Shown: positions 1 to 9,152, counted from the first letter of the stretch. The stretch: 64,000 nt of DNA from Microbacterium sp. zg-B185 (GCF_030246885.1 NZ_CP126739.1:186001-250000); one strand, 5' to 3'. The notes: generated from the sequence alone by a model not told the origin. Made by a program: numbers and translations.

Positions 1-1
1 C

Positions 2-385
2 GTGCGCGTGCGCGAGGCCGTCCTTCCGGTGCTCGAGGCCGAACTGGGCCCCGGGATCGCCGAAGCGCTGGCCCGCACGGCGGTGCAGCTGCGGGAGGAT
101 GCCGCGGCCTTCGAGGAGATGATCCAGGAGACCATCGAGGACATCGTCGAGCACGCCGAGGCGGGCATCTCGGTGTCGATCGCAGCGCTGGCCGCCAACC
201 CGGCCGCCCTGCGCCACCGCATCATCCGGCACGTGGTCGCGGCCGAGTTCGGTTCGAGCCTGACGCGCACGCAGACGCTCGAGGTCGGCCGGCTGGTGAC
301 CGACTGGTCCGGACAGGGACCGATCGACCTGCCCGGGTGCCGCGCCCGGCGCGTCGGCGGACGACTGGAGTTCACGGCATCCTGA
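2..385 (+). CDS. tilS: tRNA(Ile)-lysidine synthase, C-terminal part (5' truncated by window)
   Basis: This is the last 127 residues of a protein that begins before the window. The RHRIIRHVV segment followed by a TRTQTLEVGRLVTDW stretch and a small beta-rich tail matches the C-terminal part of TilS, the ATP-dependent enzyme that converts the wobble cytidine of tRNA-Ile(CAU) to lysidine in the cytoplasm. The N-terminal P-loop domain is not visible. The position directly upstream of hpt and ftsH is the usual actinobacterial order and supports the call. Reading frame 2 is open from the first base, so no start codon can be assigned. Confidence 0.8.
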   Translation: MRVREAVLPVLEAELGPGIAEALARTAVQLREDAAAFEEMIQETIEDIVEHAEAGISVSIAALAANPAALRHRIIRHVVAAEFGSSLTRTQTLEVGRLVTDWSGQGPIDLPGCRARRVGGRLEFTAS

Positions 386-443
386 GCGGCCCCGACGCGG
401 GGCCGCGCTCGGCGCCGACCCGGCCCGACTCTAGACTCGGAGC

Positions 444-995
444 ATGCGAGCCTCGGACATCCAGAGCGAGATCACCGAAGTCCTCGTCACCGAGGAGCAG
501 ATCCTCACACGGCTCGATGAGGTCGCCGCACAGGTCGCGGTCGACTACGCCGGCAAGGATCTGCTGCTCGTGGGCGTGCTCAAGGGCGCGATCATGGTGA
601 TGGCGGACTTCTCCCGGGCGCTGCCGACCGTCGCCCCGATCGACTGGATGGCGGTGTCCTCCTACGGCGCCGGGACGAAGTCCAGCGGCGTCGTGCAGAT
701 CCGCAAGGACCTCGACGAGGACCTGCACGGTCGCCACGTCCTGATCGTCGAGGACATCATCGACTCCGGCCTGACCCTGAGCTGGCTGCTGGAGAACTTC
801 GCCTCCCGGGGTGCGGCGTCGGTCGAGGTGTTCGCCCTGCTGCGCAAGCCGGATGCAGCGAAGGTGCATGTCGACTGCAAATACGTCGGCTTCGACATCG
901 CGAACGAGTTCGTCATCGGCTACGGGCTGGACTACGCCGAGAAGTACCGCAATCTTCGCGACGTGGCGATCCTCGCCCCCCACGTTTACAGTTGA
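444..995 (+). CDS. hpt: hypoxanthine phosphoribosyltransferase
   Basis: The 183-residue protein is full length for the family. It salvages hypoxanthine and guanine by transfer of the phosphoribosyl group from PRPP to give IMP or GMP. The PRPP-binding motif VEDIIDSGLT lies at about residues 102-111, preceded by hydrophobic strand VLI, and the early LVGVLKGAI segment is the conserved PPi loop. A TAGACT box ends about 7 bases before the ATG and there is no Shine-Dalgarno sequence, so the transcript is probably leaderless. The gene sits between tilS and ftsH, as in most actinobacteria. I see no anomaly. Confidence 0.95.
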   Translation: MRASDIQSEITEVLVTEEQILTRLDEVAAQVAVDYAGKDLLLVGVLKGAIMVMADFSRALPTVAPIDWMAVSSYGAGTKSSGVVQIRKDLDEDLHGRHVLIVEDIIDSGLTLSWLLENFASRGAASVEVFALLRKPDAAKVHVDCKYVGFDIANEFVIGYGLDYAEKYRNLRDVAILAPHVYS

Positions 996-1042
996 CGCGC
1001 CTCGACGCAATGCCGCGCAGCGGCGTTGCGCCGAGGCGCGTC
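994..1042. repeat. long palindrome after hpt
   Basis: The arms GACGCGCCTCG (994-1004) and CGAGGCGCGTC (1032-1042) are perfect, and the inner bases CGCAATGCCGC / GCGGCGTTGCG pair with a single wobble around a 3-base loop. The result is an almost continuous stem of about 23 pairs that starts right at the hpt stop codon. It could stop hpt transcription, although no U tract follows, or it may be a copy of a dispersed palindromic repeat. A second palindrome follows immediately. Confidence 0.75.
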
Positions 1043-1150
1043 GAGATCGAGTAGGCGGCGCAGCCGCCGTATCGAGATCTCTCCAGGCCGCGATGCCGCG
1101 CAACGGCGAGCAGTCTCGGGGCCTCGATGCGGCGCAGCGGCGAGCAGTCT
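1043..1150. repeat. second palindrome and 19-bp direct repeat
   Basis: An imperfect palindrome at 1043-1079 has the core GGCGGC-GCA-GCCGCC and outer TCGA/TCGA pairs. It is followed by two copies of a 19-bp direct repeat that differ at one base (GCGCA-A/G-CGGCGAGCAGTCT at 1098-1116 and 1132-1150). Short palindromes of this GGCGGCGCAGCCGCC type recur between genes in Microbacteriaceae. I see no coding potential in this 300-base gap apart from the ftsH promoter region at its end. Confidence 0.6.
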
Positions 1151-1225
1151 TTCCGCACACCACCGACCCGCGCCGGCTGATTACGCCCCGGGCGAATGCA
1201 CAGTCTGGGCATAGGCAGCCCGCGA

Positions 1226-1231
1226 TACCCT
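1226..1231 (+). promoter_or_regulatory. -10 box of the ftsH promoter
   Basis: TACCCT fits the actinobacterial TANNNT -10 pattern and lies about 77 bases before the chosen ftsH start, so ftsH has a real leader, unlike many neighbours. No convincing -35 box is visible. Confidence 0.4.
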
Positions 1232-1307
1232 GATTTCACCGTCGCCGAGGCCCCGAGCCCTTGTGCGCACGGATCGTCGACGAAAGGGAACGGGCGCCGC
1301 CCGCACC

Positions 1308-3314
1308 ATGGACCTGAAGAAGATCACCCGAAACCCGCTCTTCTACGTGCTGCTGATCGGGATCTTCCTGATCGTCGGGTTCTCGCTCATCTCCAGCCTT
1401 GGCGGAGCCAAGCAGATCTCCACCCAGGAGGGGCTCAAGCTCCTGGACGGTTCGACGGTCACCGAGGTCGTGAACACCGACGGTGATCAGCGTGTCGACA
1501 TGAAGCTGTCCAAGCCCTACGAGGGCGCTTCCGACGTGCAGTTCTACTACGTCTCGGCACGCGCCGAAGAGGTCGTCGACGCGATCACCGCCGCCGACCC
1601 CGCCGACGGTTTCAACGACTCCGTGCCGCGTCCGAGCTGGTTCGACGGCATCCTCTCGCTCATGCTGCCGCTTCTGCTGCTCGGCGTGCTCTTCTGGTTC
1701 CTGCTCTCCAGCGCCCAGGGCGGCGGGAGCAAGGTCATGCAGTTCGGCAAGTCCAAGGCCAAGCTCGTCTCGAAGGAGTCACCCACGGTGACCTTCGACG
1801 ATGTCGCCGGCGCCGATGAGGCCATCGAAGAGATGCAAGAGATCAAGGACTTCCTCAAGGACCCCTCCAAGTTCCAGGCCGTGGGGGCCCGCATCCCGAA
1901 GGGCGTGCTGCTGTACGGCCCTCCCGGAACCGGCAAGACCCTCCTCGCCCGGGCGGTCGCCGGTGAGGCCGGTGTGCCGTTCTACTCGATCTCGGGCTCG
2001 GACTTCGTCGAGATGTTCGTGGGCGTCGGTGCGAGCCGCGTCCGCGACCTGTTCAACCAGGCCAAGGAGAGCGCGCCGGCGATCATCTTCATCGACGAGA
2101 TCGACGCGGTGGGCCGTCACCGCGGCGCCGGGATGGGCGGCGGTCACGACGAGCGCGAGCAGACGCTCAACCAGATGCTCGTGGAGATGGACGGCTTCGA
2201 CCCGAAGGTCAACGTCATCGTCATCGCGGCGACGAACCGACCCGACATCCTGGACCCCGCACTGCTGCGCCCGGGTCGTTTCGACCGCCAGATCGGCGTG
2301 GACGCGCCGGACCTGAAGGGCCGCAAGCGGATCCTCGAAGTGCACGGCCGCGGCAAGCCCCTCGCGGAGGGCGTGGACCTCGAAGTCGTCGCCCGCAAGA
2401 CGCCCGGGTTCACCGGCGCTGACCTGGCCAACGTGCTCAACGAGGCGGCGCTGCTGACCGCGCGCTCCAACGCGCAGCTGATCGACAACCGCGCACTGGA
2501 TGAGGCCATCGACCGTGTCATCGCGGGACCGCAGCGCCGCACCCGCGTCATGCGCGACAAGGAGAAGCTGATCACCGCGTACCACGAAGGCGGTCACGCT
2601 CTCGCGGCGGCGGCGATGAACAACACCGACCCGGTGACGAAGGTCACCATCCTGCCCCGCGGCAAAGCGCTCGGGTACACGATGGTCCTCCCGCTGGATG
2701 ACAAGTACTCCGTCACCCGCAACGAGCTGCAGGACCAACTCACGTACGCGATGGGCGGTCGCGTGGCCGAGGAGATCGTGTTCCACGACCCCACCACCGG
2801 CGCCTCCAACGACATCGAGAAGGCCACCGGGATCGCCCGCAAGATGGTCACCGAGTACGGCATGACCAACGAGGTCGGACCCGTGAAGCTCGGCTCCGCC
2901 AGCGGCGAGGTGTTCATGGGGCGCGACATGGGCCACGGCCGGGAATTCAGTGAACGGCTCGCCGAGCGCATCGACCTGCAGGTCCGCGAGCTGATCGAAC
3001 AGGCCCACAACGAGGCCTACCAGGTGCTCAACGACAACCGGGATGTCCTGGACCGGCTCGCGCTGGAGCTGCTGGAGAAGGAGACGCTCGACCACATCGA
3101 GCTCGCCGAGATCTTCAAGGACGTCAAGCGGCTTCCGCCGCGGCCGCAGTGGCTCTCCAGCAACGAGCGTCCGGTCTCGGTCCGGCCGCCCGTCGAGGTG
3201 CCGCGCCGAACGCACCCCGAAGGCATCGCCGCGGCCGTGGAGGCCGAGCAGGAGGCGCCCGAGAAAGCCACGAAGCGTCGTCCCAGCGGGCAGGCGCGTC
3301 CCGCGACCGCGTAG
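1308..3314 (+). CDS. ftsH: ATP-dependent zinc metalloprotease FtsH
   Basis: This membrane-anchored AAA+ protease degrades misfolded membrane proteins and short-lived cytoplasmic regulators. The 668-residue protein has an N-terminal transmembrane helix (about residues 9-29), a periplasmic-side domain, a second helix near 115-135, Walker A GPPGTGKT at about 204-211, Walker B IIFIDEID, the second region of homology, and the zinc site HEGGH at about 426-430. I start at the ATG at 1308 because [16 protein letters not shown] is the typical family N-terminus; the frame is open to a GTG at 1263, but those 15 Arg-rich residues are not family-like. The Pro-rich tail after residue 620 is normal for actinobacterial FtsH. 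The TAG stop overlaps the likely -10 box of folE. Confidence 0.96.
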   Translation: MDLKKITRNPLFYVLLIGIFLIVGFSLISSLGGAKQISTQEGLKLLDGSTVTEVVNTDGDQRVDMKLSKPYEGASDVQFYYVSARAEEVVDAITAADPADGFNDSVPRPSWFDGILSLMLPLLLLGVLFWFLLSSAQGGGSKVMQFGKSKAKLVSKESPTVTFDDVAGADEAIEEMQEIKDFLKDPSKFQAVGARIPKGVLLYGPPGTGKTLLARAVAGEAGVPFYSISGSDFVEMFVGVGASRVRDLFNQAKESAPAIIFIDEIDAVGRHRGAGMGGGHDEREQTLNQMLVEMDGFDPKVNVIVIAATNRPDILDPALLRPGRFDRQIGVDAPDLKGRKRILEVHGRGKPLAEGVDLEVVARKTPGFTGADLANVLNEAALLTARSNAQLIDNRALDEAIDRVIAGPQRRTRVMRDKEKLITAYHEGGHALAAAAMNNTDPVTKVTILPRGKALGYTMVLPLDDKYSVTRNELQDQLTYAMGGRVAEEIVFHDPTTGASNDIEKATGIARKMVTEYGMTNEVGPVKLGSASGEVFMGRDMGHGREFSERLAERIDLQVRELIEQAHNEAYQVLNDNRDVLDRLALELLEKETLDHIELAEIFKDVKRLPPRPQWLSSNERPVSVRPPVEVPRRTHPEGIAAAVEAEQEAPEKATKRRPSGQARPATA

Positions 3315-3317
3315 GCT
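3312..3317 (+). promoter_or_regulatory. -10 box of leaderless folE promoter
   Basis: TAGGCT fits TANNNT, ends 7 bases before the folE GTG and includes the ftsH stop codon itself. This would give the fol genes their own leaderless promoter inside the ftsH-fol run. Confidence 0.45.
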
Positions 3318-3324
3318 CGGGCCT

Positions 3325-3915
3325 GTGGCCGTCGATCGTGAGCGCGTCGCTGCGCTCGTTCGCGAGCTGCTGGCGGCGATCGGTGAGGACCCCGAACGCC
3401 CCGGCCTGCATCTGACCCCGCAGCGGGTCGCAGACGCCTATGCGGAGTTCTTCTCCGGCGTGGGGGTGGATCCTGCCGCGCCCCTCGCGCACACGATCTC
3501 GATCGCACGCGGCCCCGCGCCGGACACGCTGCCCTCGGGTGCGGTCATGCTCCGCGACATCCGCTTCCGGTCGGTGTGCGAGCACCACCTGCTTCCGTTC
3601 CGCGGCCACGCGCACATCGCCTATCTGCCCGGGGAACAGGTCGTCGGGCTGGGCGCACTGCCGAAGGTCGTGGACATCCTGGCGTCCCGTCCGCAGGTGC
3701 AGGAGCGCCTCGGCGAGCAGATCGCCGACACGATCGCCGATTCTCTGGACGCCCGCGGTGTGCTGGTCGTCCTCGATGCCAGCCACGAGTGCGTCACGAT
3801 GCGCGGTGAGCGGCAGACCGAGGCCTCGACCGTCACCATCGCCGCCCGCGGGGAACTGTCCGAACCCGCCGCCCGGGCGGAGTTGATCGCGCTGCTCGGG
3901 GCGCCGCGCGGATGA
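3325..3915 (+). CDS. folE: GTP cyclohydrolase I
   Basis: The enzyme opens GTP to 7,8-dihydroneopterin triphosphate, the first step of folate synthesis. The 196-residue protein has the zinc ligands Cys85 and His88 (in CEHH) and Cys156 (in SHECVTMRG), and the QERLGEQIADTI helix typical of the tunnel-shaped decamer. I chose the GTG at 3325 because it comes 7 bases after a TAGGCT box and gives the expected N-terminus. The stop overlaps the folP start by four bases (ATGA), so the two are translationally coupled. It opens the complete folE-folP-folB-folK block. Confidence 0.95.
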   Translation: MAVDRERVAALVRELLAAIGEDPERPGLHLTPQRVADAYAEFFSGVGVDPAAPLAHTISIARGPAPDTLPSGAVMLRDIRFRSVCEHHLLPFRGHAHIAYLPGEQVVGLGALPKVVDILASRPQVQERLGEQIADTIADSLDARGVLVVLDASHECVTMRGERQTEASTVTIAARGELSEPAARAELIALLGAPRG

Positions 3916-4736
3916 GCACCCTCATCATGGGGATCGTCAACGTCACCCCGGACTCATTCAGCGACGGTGGCCGCTTCGTGGACCCGGATGCGGCGATCGC
4001 CCATGGTCTGCTGCTGCGTTCGCAGGGAGCGCACATCCTCGACGTGGGGGGCGAGTCCACCCGTCCGGGCGCGGAGCGAGTCGCCCCGCGGATCGAGCAG
4101 GAGCGTGTGCTGCCGGTCGTCCGAGCACTGGCCGACGCGGGCATCGCGGTGAGCATCGACACGATGAACGCCTCCACCGCCCTGGCTGCGGCGCAGGCCG
4201 GTGCTCGTATCGTGAACGACGTCTCGGGCGGACTTGCGGACCCGGATCTGCTCGCGGCCGTCGCCTCCACGGGCGCCGACCTCGTGATCGGCCACTGGCG
4301 CGGCCCGTCCACGGACATGTACGCGCGTGCCGAGTACGCAGACGTCGTCGTGGAGGTGATCAGGGAGCTGTCCGAGCGGGTGCAGGCGGCTGCCGTTGCC
4401 GGCATCCCCCCCGCACGGGTGATTGTGGACCCGGGGATCGGGTTCGGCAAGAAGGGCGCACAGAACTGGGACGTGCTCACAGCGCTGCCGCGCATCGCCG
4501 GCCTCGGGCACCGTGTGCTGGTGGGCACCAGCCGCAAGCGCTTCCTGGCCGAGGCGCTCAGCGCGGATGCCGCTGACGACGTCTCGGAGTCGCGCCGCGA
4601 TCTTGCCACCGCGATCACGAGTGTTCTGTCGGCTCAGGCGGACGCGTGGGCGGTCCGAGTGCATGATGTGGTCGGGACGCGGGACGCACTGCGGATCGCC
4701 GATGAGTGGTGGCACCCTGCCGCACGCCGAGCCTGA
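3912..4736 (+). CDS. folP: dihydropteroate synthase
   Basis: The enzyme condenses dihydropterin pyrophosphate with p-aminobenzoate to dihydropteroate and is the sulfonamide target. The 274-residue TIM-barrel protein shows the pterin/pyrophosphate motif NVTPDSFSDGG at residues 10-20, the DVGGESTRPG loop, VNDVSGG and the C-terminal VGTSRKRFL segment. The start overlaps the folE stop as ATGA. The stop codon overlaps the Shine-Dalgarno sequence GAGGGA of folB, so folP and folB are tightly linked. Length and key motifs are all normal. Confidence 0.95.
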   Translation: MSTLIMGIVNVTPDSFSDGGRFVDPDAAIAHGLLLRSQGAHILDVGGESTRPGAERVAPRIEQERVLPVVRALADAGIAVSIDTMNASTALAAAQAGARIVNDVSGGLADPDLLAAVASTGADLVIGHWRGPSTDMYARAEYADVVVEVIRELSERVQAAAVAGIPPARVIVDPGIGFGKKGAQNWDVLTALPRIAGLGHRVLVGTSRKRFLAEALSADAADDVSESRRDLATAITSVLSAQADAWAVRVHDVVGTRDALRIADEWWHPAARRA

Positions 4737-4747
4737 GGGAGAATTCG

Positions 4748-5125
4748 ATGGACGTCGCGGACGAGATCACGCTGACCGGCCTGCGGGTGTTCGGTCGGCA
4801 CGGGGTGTACGAGAGTGAGCGCCGGGACGGCCAGTACTTCATCGTCGACGCGACGCTCCACGTCAGCACCACGACGGCGGCGGCCAGCGACGATGTCGTC
4901 GATACGGTGCACTACGGCGAGGCGGCCGAGCAGATCGCCGCCATCGTCGCCGGAGAACCCGTCAACCTGCTCGAGACGCTCGCCCAGCGCATCGCCGACG
5001 CATTGCTCGGTTACGACGGGGTGCGCATGGTCGCGGTGACGGTGCACAAGCCGGAAGCGCCCATCCCGCTGCAGTTCGCCGACGTTTCCGTCACGATCCG
5101 CCGCAGCCGACCGGAATCCCGCTAG
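4748..5125 (+). CDS. folB: dihydroneopterin aldolase
   Basis: The enzyme cleaves 7,8-dihydroneopterin to 6-hydroxymethyl-dihydropterin and glycolaldehyde. The 125-residue protein contains the family features LTGLRVFGRHGVYESER at the N-terminus, DTVHYGE in the middle and VTVHKPEAPIP near the end. The ATG at 4748 has a Shine-Dalgarno sequence GAGGGAGA (4735-4742) that overlaps the folP stop. The frame is open further upstream but inside folP. Its TAG stop shares one base with the folK GTG. Confidence 0.94.
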   Translation: MDVADEITLTGLRVFGRHGVYESERRDGQYFIVDATLHVSTTTAAASDDVVDTVHYGEAAEQIAAIVAGEPVNLLETLAQRIADALLGYDGVRMVAVTVHKPEAPIPLQFADVSVTIRRSRPESR

Positions 5126-5658
5126 TGAGCCGCCGACTCGCCGAGGGAATCGACACCGACCCGCACCGGACCGATCCCGGGCCGGTGCGGGCGGTCGTCG
5201 CCCTCGGTGCCAACCTGGGCGACCGCGCGGCGACTCTCGAGGCGGCGATCCAGGACCTGCGGCGGCTGCCGCTGGTGGACGAGGTGCGCGCGTCCGCGCC
5301 GGTGGAGTCGGTGGCCGTCACGCCGGAGGGCCCGGATGCCGCGGCCCCGGCGTACCTGAACGCCGTCGCGCTGGTGACCACGCGGCTCGCGCCGTCCCTG
5401 CTGATGGAGTTCCTGCACCGGATCGAGACCCGCCACGGGCGTGAGCGGCACCAGCGGTGGGGGGATCGGACGCTGGATCTGGACCTCATCTCCTACGGCG
5501 CGGTGATCAGCGAAGACGTCTTGCTGACCCTGCCGCATCCACGGGCCGCTGAGCGCGACTTCGTGCTTCAACCGTGGCTGACGATCGATCCGGATGCGGA
5601 ACTGCCCGGTCAAGGCAGGGTGGACGCGGTCCTGGATCGGCTGCGGAGCGGCTCGTGA
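5125..5658 (+). CDS. folK: 2-amino-4-hydroxy-6-hydroxymethyldihydropteridine pyrophosphokinase
   Basis: The enzyme transfers pyrophosphate from ATP to 6-hydroxymethyl-dihydropterin, making the substrate of FolP. The 177-residue protein has VALGANLGDRAATLEAAI near the N-terminus and the catalytic segment RWGDRTLDLDLISYG, with the two Asp residues that bind magnesium. HPRAAERDFVLQPW completes the family pattern. The GTG start overlaps the folB stop by one base. The stop in turn overlaps the GTG of the DUF3180 gene, so the whole block is read as one message. Confidence 0.94.
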   Translation: MSRRLAEGIDTDPHRTDPGPVRAVVALGANLGDRAATLEAAIQDLRRLPLVDEVRASAPVESVAVTPEGPDAAAPAYLNAVALVTTRLAPSLLMEFLHRIETRHGRERHQRWGDRTLDLDLISYGAVISEDVLLTLPHPRAAERDFVLQPWLTIDPDAELPGQGRVDAVLDRLRSGS

Positions 5659-6137
5659 GACGAACCGGGGCCGGCATCCTGCTGATCGCGGCGGCCATCG
5701 GAGTCGCCCTCGGGTTCCTGTTGGACCAGGGGCTCACCGCCGTGGGCCGGGCGACCTTCATCCCCTCCATCACCCTGCCGATCTTCCTGGTGCTGCTCGG
5801 CGGAATCGTCGTGGCGCTCGCGCTGCCCATCCGCCGTGCGACGCGGGGAGTGCACGGTCAGCCGGTCAACCCGTTCTGGGCGCTGCGCATCGCCATGCTG
5901 GCGAAGGCGTCGAGCATCGTCGGAGCCGCCGTCGGCGGCCTCGCCGGTGGTCTGGCGCTGTTCCTGCTGACCCGCCCGGTTTCTCCCTCGGTAGGCTCGT
6001 TGGGCGCCATCATCGCGACCCTCGTCTGCGGTGCACTGCTGGTGGCCGCAGGCTTGTATGCCGAGCATCTCTGCACGATCCGGAAGGACGACGATGACGA
6101 ACAGCCCGGAGGCGACGACCCCGGACTCGCCACGTAG
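5655..6137 (+). CDS. DUF3180 family membrane protein
   Basis: The 160-residue protein has four predicted membrane helices (about residues 5-25, 35-55, 82-103 and 118-137) and an acidic cytoplasmic tail DDDDEQPGGDD. It belongs to the DUF3180 family, found in actinobacteria directly after folK, with no known function. The GTG overlaps the folK stop (GTGA), which I used to fix the start. The gene continues into the start of the next one by an overlap of 44 bases, so the downstream PH-domain protein is likely made from the same message. Confidence 0.85.
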   Translation: MRRTGAGILLIAAAIGVALGFLLDQGLTAVGRATFIPSITLPIFLVLLGGIVVALALPIRRATRGVHGQPVNPFWALRIAMLAKASSIVGAAVGGLAGGLALFLLTRPVSPSVGSLGAIIATLVCGALLVAAGLYAEHLCTIRKDDDDEQPGGDDPGLAT

Positions 6138-6747
6138 CGAGCCGCTCCCGGCGCAGCCTGGCTCCGCCGCCGCGCACGCGGACCTGCCCGTCCCGCCGAC
6201 GGACGCCGCGTCGCTGGACGTCCTGGATTCCGGCACGTACTCGTCGATCCGCGAACCGCGCGCGGAGGGCCGGCTTCCGCTCGGCGACGGCACTTGGCAT
6301 CAGCTGGCCCGTCAATACGTGTGGGTGCAGCTGATCTCCACGGGCGCGCTCGCTGTCCTGGTCCTGGCGGCCATGCTGCTGCTGACTCTGGTGTGGCACC
6401 AGTGGTGGGCGTGGATCCCGGGCGGGATCTTCCTGGTCATCCTCATCTGGACGATCGTGATCACGCCTCGTCAGGCGCGCGCCTACGGATATCAGCTGCG
6501 CCGCGACGACCTGGTGTTCCGTCGCGGCATCCTGTGGCAACGGGTGGTCGCCGTGCCGTATGGGCGGATGCAGCTCGTGGACATCACGCACGGCCCGCTG
6601 GACCGCGGTTTCGGCATCGCTCAGCTCAAGCTGGTGACCGCCGCGGCATCCACCGGCGTCGTCATCCCCGGGCTCAAGCAGGAGGCCGCGGAGCGCTTGC
6701 GCGACACGCTCGTGGACGTGGCCGAGACGCGTCGGACGGGTCTGTAG
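6094..6747 (+). CDS. bacterial PH-domain membrane protein (YdbS-like)
   Basis: The 217-residue protein has a disordered Pro/Ser-rich N-terminus, two membrane helices around residues 80-125 and a bacterial PH (bPH_2, formerly DUF304) domain starting near ARAYGYQLRRDDLVFRRGILWQRVVAVPYGRMQLVDI. Such proteins usually come as a pair with a multi-PH partner, as here, and their molecular role is not established. I start at ATG 6094, which has GGAAGGA 5 bases upstream and lies inside the DUF3180 gene. The next gene starts directly after the stop codon. Confidence 0.85.
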   Translation: MTNSPEATTPDSPRSEPLPAQPGSAAAHADLPVPPTDAASLDVLDSGTYSSIREPRAEGRLPLGDGTWHQLARQYVWVQLISTGALAVLVLAAMLLLTLVWHQWWAWIPGGIFLVILIWTIVITPRQARAYGYQLRRDDLVFRRGILWQRVVAVPYGRMQLVDITHGPLDRGFGIAQLKLVTAAASTGVVIPGLKQEAAERLRDTLVDVAETRRTGL

Positions 6748-8397
6748 GTGCACGCGCAGCCTCCGCTTCCGCCGAGCGATCCGCCGTCGGCTCCGGCCGG
6801 CGTGCCCGGCCCCGCGGCTCGCTCGTTGACCGACGGCGAATGGCACCGCCTGCATCCGCTGACCCCGCTCTTCCGCGGCGGGCTGTTCCTGGTCGTCATC
6901 GCCGGTGTCGTGATCGCGAACCTGCGCGACCGCCTGGTCTTCATCTTCGTGCCCTGGCTCGACGACGACATCGACATCGAGGTGGAGGAGATGCAGGGTG
7001 GTGACCCCATCGATTTCATCGTCGCCAACAACCTCGTCCTCGTCGCCGGGCTTGCGCTGCTGGCGATTCTGTTCGTGCTCATCGGCCTGTTCTACCTGTC
7101 GTGGCGATTCCACACGTTCCGCATCACCGGCGACGACGTCGAAGTGCGCAGCGGCGTGCTGTTCCGGACCCATCGGCGGGCACCGCTGGATCGCGTGCAG
7201 GGTGTCAACCTCACGCGTCCGATGTTCGCCCGGCTGGTCGGCATGGCGAAGCTCGAAGTGGTCGGCGCGGGTCTGGACTCGAACGTCAAGCTCGAATACC
7301 TGTCCACCCCGAACGCCGAGGCGGTGCGGGCAGACATCCTCCGGCTCGCATCCGGGCGCCGTCCGGCGGGCGCACCCGGCCCCGGCTCCGCTCCGCACGC
7401 ATCGCGGGTCGCGAACGCGGCATCCGTGGTCAGCGCCGGAATCAGCGGCATCATCACGGGTGCGGAGGAGCCGGTCAGGGAACCCGAGTCGGTCGTGCAC
7501 ATCCCCGTCGGGCGCCTCATCGCCTCACGCCTGCTGAGCACCTCGACGCTGTGGCTGCTGGCCATCGTCGTCGCGATCATCGTGGGGTCCATCGCCGGCA
7601 CCCCGTGGGTGCTGTTCAGCCTGGTGCCCGCGCTCCTCGGATTCGGGGCGTACTGGGTGCGCACCATCACGCGGTCGCTGCGCTATTCGATCGCCCCGAC
7701 GCCCAGCGGAGTGCGCATCACGTTCGGTCTGTTCACCACCATCACCGAGATCCTCCCGCCCGGGCGCGTGCACGCGGTCGAAGTGGACCAGTCGATCCTC
7801 TGGCGGCCGTTCGGGTGGTGGTCGATCACGGTCAACCGGCTCTCCGGGCGCGGCATCGCCGACGCCAACGCGGATCAGTTCACCACCGTCCTGCCGGTCG
7901 GCACCCGCCAGGATGTCGAGCGCGTGATGCGTCTGCTGCTGCCCACGTTGCCGGAGAGCGATTGGCCGCTCGTGTTCGAGCACGGGGTCCTCGGGCCCAG
8001 ACCGGACGACCCCTACACGAACACACCGCGGCGGGCGCGCCTGCTGCGTCCGCTGTCCTGGAAGCGCAACGGCTTCCTGCTGCTCCCGCAGGCACTGCTG
8101 CTGCGGCGTGGCCTGATCTGGCGCAAGCTGGCCGTGTTCCCGCTCGCCCGGCTGCAGAGCGTCGGCATCGAGCAGGGTCCGATCGATCGGACCCTGTCGG
8201 TCGCCGGCATCCGCGCCCATACGATCGCGGGCCGGGTGTCCGGCCGCCTGGGGGTGCTGGACCGGGATGCCGCGCTCGCACTCTTCGACGACGCCGAAGC
8301 TGCGGCGGTGGCCGCGGCCGCAACCGACCGCAGCCATCGCTGGGCGGGCGACGCGGCGGCATCCGAGCCGGTCGCGGAACCGGGAGGCGCACGGTGA
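6748..8397 (+). CDS. multi-PH-domain membrane protein (YdbT-like)
   Basis: The 549-residue protein starts with GTG immediately after the stop of its small partner. It has pairs of membrane helices around residues 45-60, 90-115 and 270-310, and three bPH_2 domains recognisable by the repeated pattern of R-x-G-hydrophobic-x-R-x-x-x-P-x-x-R-hydrophobic-Q (GVLFRTHRRAPLDRVQGV, GLFTTITEILPPGRVHAV, GLIWRKLAVFPLARLQSV). Paralogues in Bacillus are YdbT-like; the function is unknown, with a role in envelope homeostasis only suggested. The stop overlaps the GTG of the DUF2520 gene. Confidence 0.85.
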   Translation: MHAQPPLPPSDPPSAPAGVPGPAARSLTDGEWHRLHPLTPLFRGGLFLVVIAGVVIANLRDRLVFIFVPWLDDDIDIEVEEMQGGDPIDFIVANNLVLVAGLALLAILFVLIGLFYLSWRFHTFRITGDDVEVRSGVLFRTHRRAPLDRVQGVNLTRPMFARLVGMAKLEVVGAGLDSNVKLEYLSTPNAEAVRADILRLASGRRPAGAPGPGSAPHASRVANAASVVSAGISGIITGAEEPVREPESVVHIPVGRLIASRLLSTSTLWLLAIVVAIIVGSIAGTPWVLFSLVPALLGFGAYWVRTITRSLRYSIAPTPSGVRITFGLFTTITEILPPGRVHAVEVDQSILWRPFGWWSITVNRLSGRGIADANADQFTTVLPVGTRQDVERVMRLLLPTLPESDWPLVFEHGVLGPRPDDPYTNTPRRARLLRPLSWKRNGFLLLPQALLLRRGLIWRKLAVFPLARLQSVGIEQGPIDRTLSVAGIRAHTIAGRVSGRLGVLDRDAALALFDDAEAAAVAAAATDRSHRWAGDAAASEPVAEPGGAR

Positions 8398-9107
8398 GGC
8401 GCGACGGCCGGCTCGGCGTCGGCATCATCGGCGCCGGTCGGGTGGGACCGGTCGTGGGCGCCGCCCTCGGCGGGGCCGGACATGCGGTGGTGGGGATCAC
8501 CCGCGGCTCGGACGAAGAACGCGTCGAGGCGATCCTGCCCGGCGTGCCCGTCCTGGATGCGCTCGAGGTCGTCCGCCGCAGTGAGCTGGTCGTCATCGCC
8601 GTACCCCACGAGGAGTTGCCCGGACTGGTCGCCGGACTGGCCGACCTGAACGCGTGGCAGCCGGGCCAGCTCGTCATGCACACCGATCCCGCGTACGGCA
8701 TCGGCGTCCTCGCGCCGGCCGCCGCGAAGGGCGCGATCCCGCTCGCGGTGCACCCCGCAGTGGCGTTCAGTGGAACCTCGATGGATCTGCGTCAGCTCTC
8801 CCAGGCGTATGCGGCCGTCACCGCGCCGGCACCCGTGCTGCCGATCGCCCAGGCGCTCGCCGTCGAACTCGGCTGCGAGCCGGTCGTCGTCGCCGAGGAA
8901 TCGCGCGCCGCGTACGCGGAGGCCCTCGAGACCGCCACCGAGTTCTCCCAGTCCATCGTCCGCCAGTCCACGCGGCTGCTGGCCGAGGCGGGTGTTCCCG
9001 ACCCCGGCCGGTACCTTTCCGCGCTCGTGCACTCCACCGTCGATCAGGCACTGTCCGAAGCGGGCTCCGCGGCCACCGACGATCCGACGACCGCGCTGGA
9101 GGGCTGA
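8394..9107 (+). CDS. Rossmann-fold/DUF2520 protein
   Basis: The 237-residue protein begins with a dinucleotide-binding loop GIIGAGRVG (G13-x-G15-x-x-G18) and has the C-terminal DUF2520 helical part with FSGTSMDL and AYAEALETATEF. It resembles ketopantoate reductase and pyrroline-carboxylate reductase folds, and in other actinobacteria it sits before panC. Here panC is missing and lysS follows directly. I start at GTG 8394, which overlaps the preceding stop as GTGA; the open frame far upstream lies inside the previous gene. The substrate is unknown. Confidence 0.85.
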   Translation: MRRDGRLGVGIIGAGRVGPVVGAALGGAGHAVVGITRGSDEERVEAILPGVPVLDALEVVRRSELVVIAVPHEELPGLVAGLADLNAWQPGQLVMHTDPAYGIGVLAPAAAKGAIPLAVHPAVAFSGTSMDLRQLSQAYAAVTAPAPVLPIAQALAVELGCEPVVVAEESRAAYAEALETATEFSQSIVRQSTRLLAEAGVPDPGRYLSALVHSTVDQALSEAGSAATDDPTTALEG

Positions 9108-9152
9108 TCCCGGCGCCGACCGGGGGCCGCGAGGTCGCTTCGTGCGCGCGGA

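Noticed and set aside
1779..3215. Long minus-strand frame opposite ftsH, and similar ones opposite lysS, folP and paa genes
   Set aside because: Compositional shadow of GC-rich coding DNA without start signals or recognisable domains.
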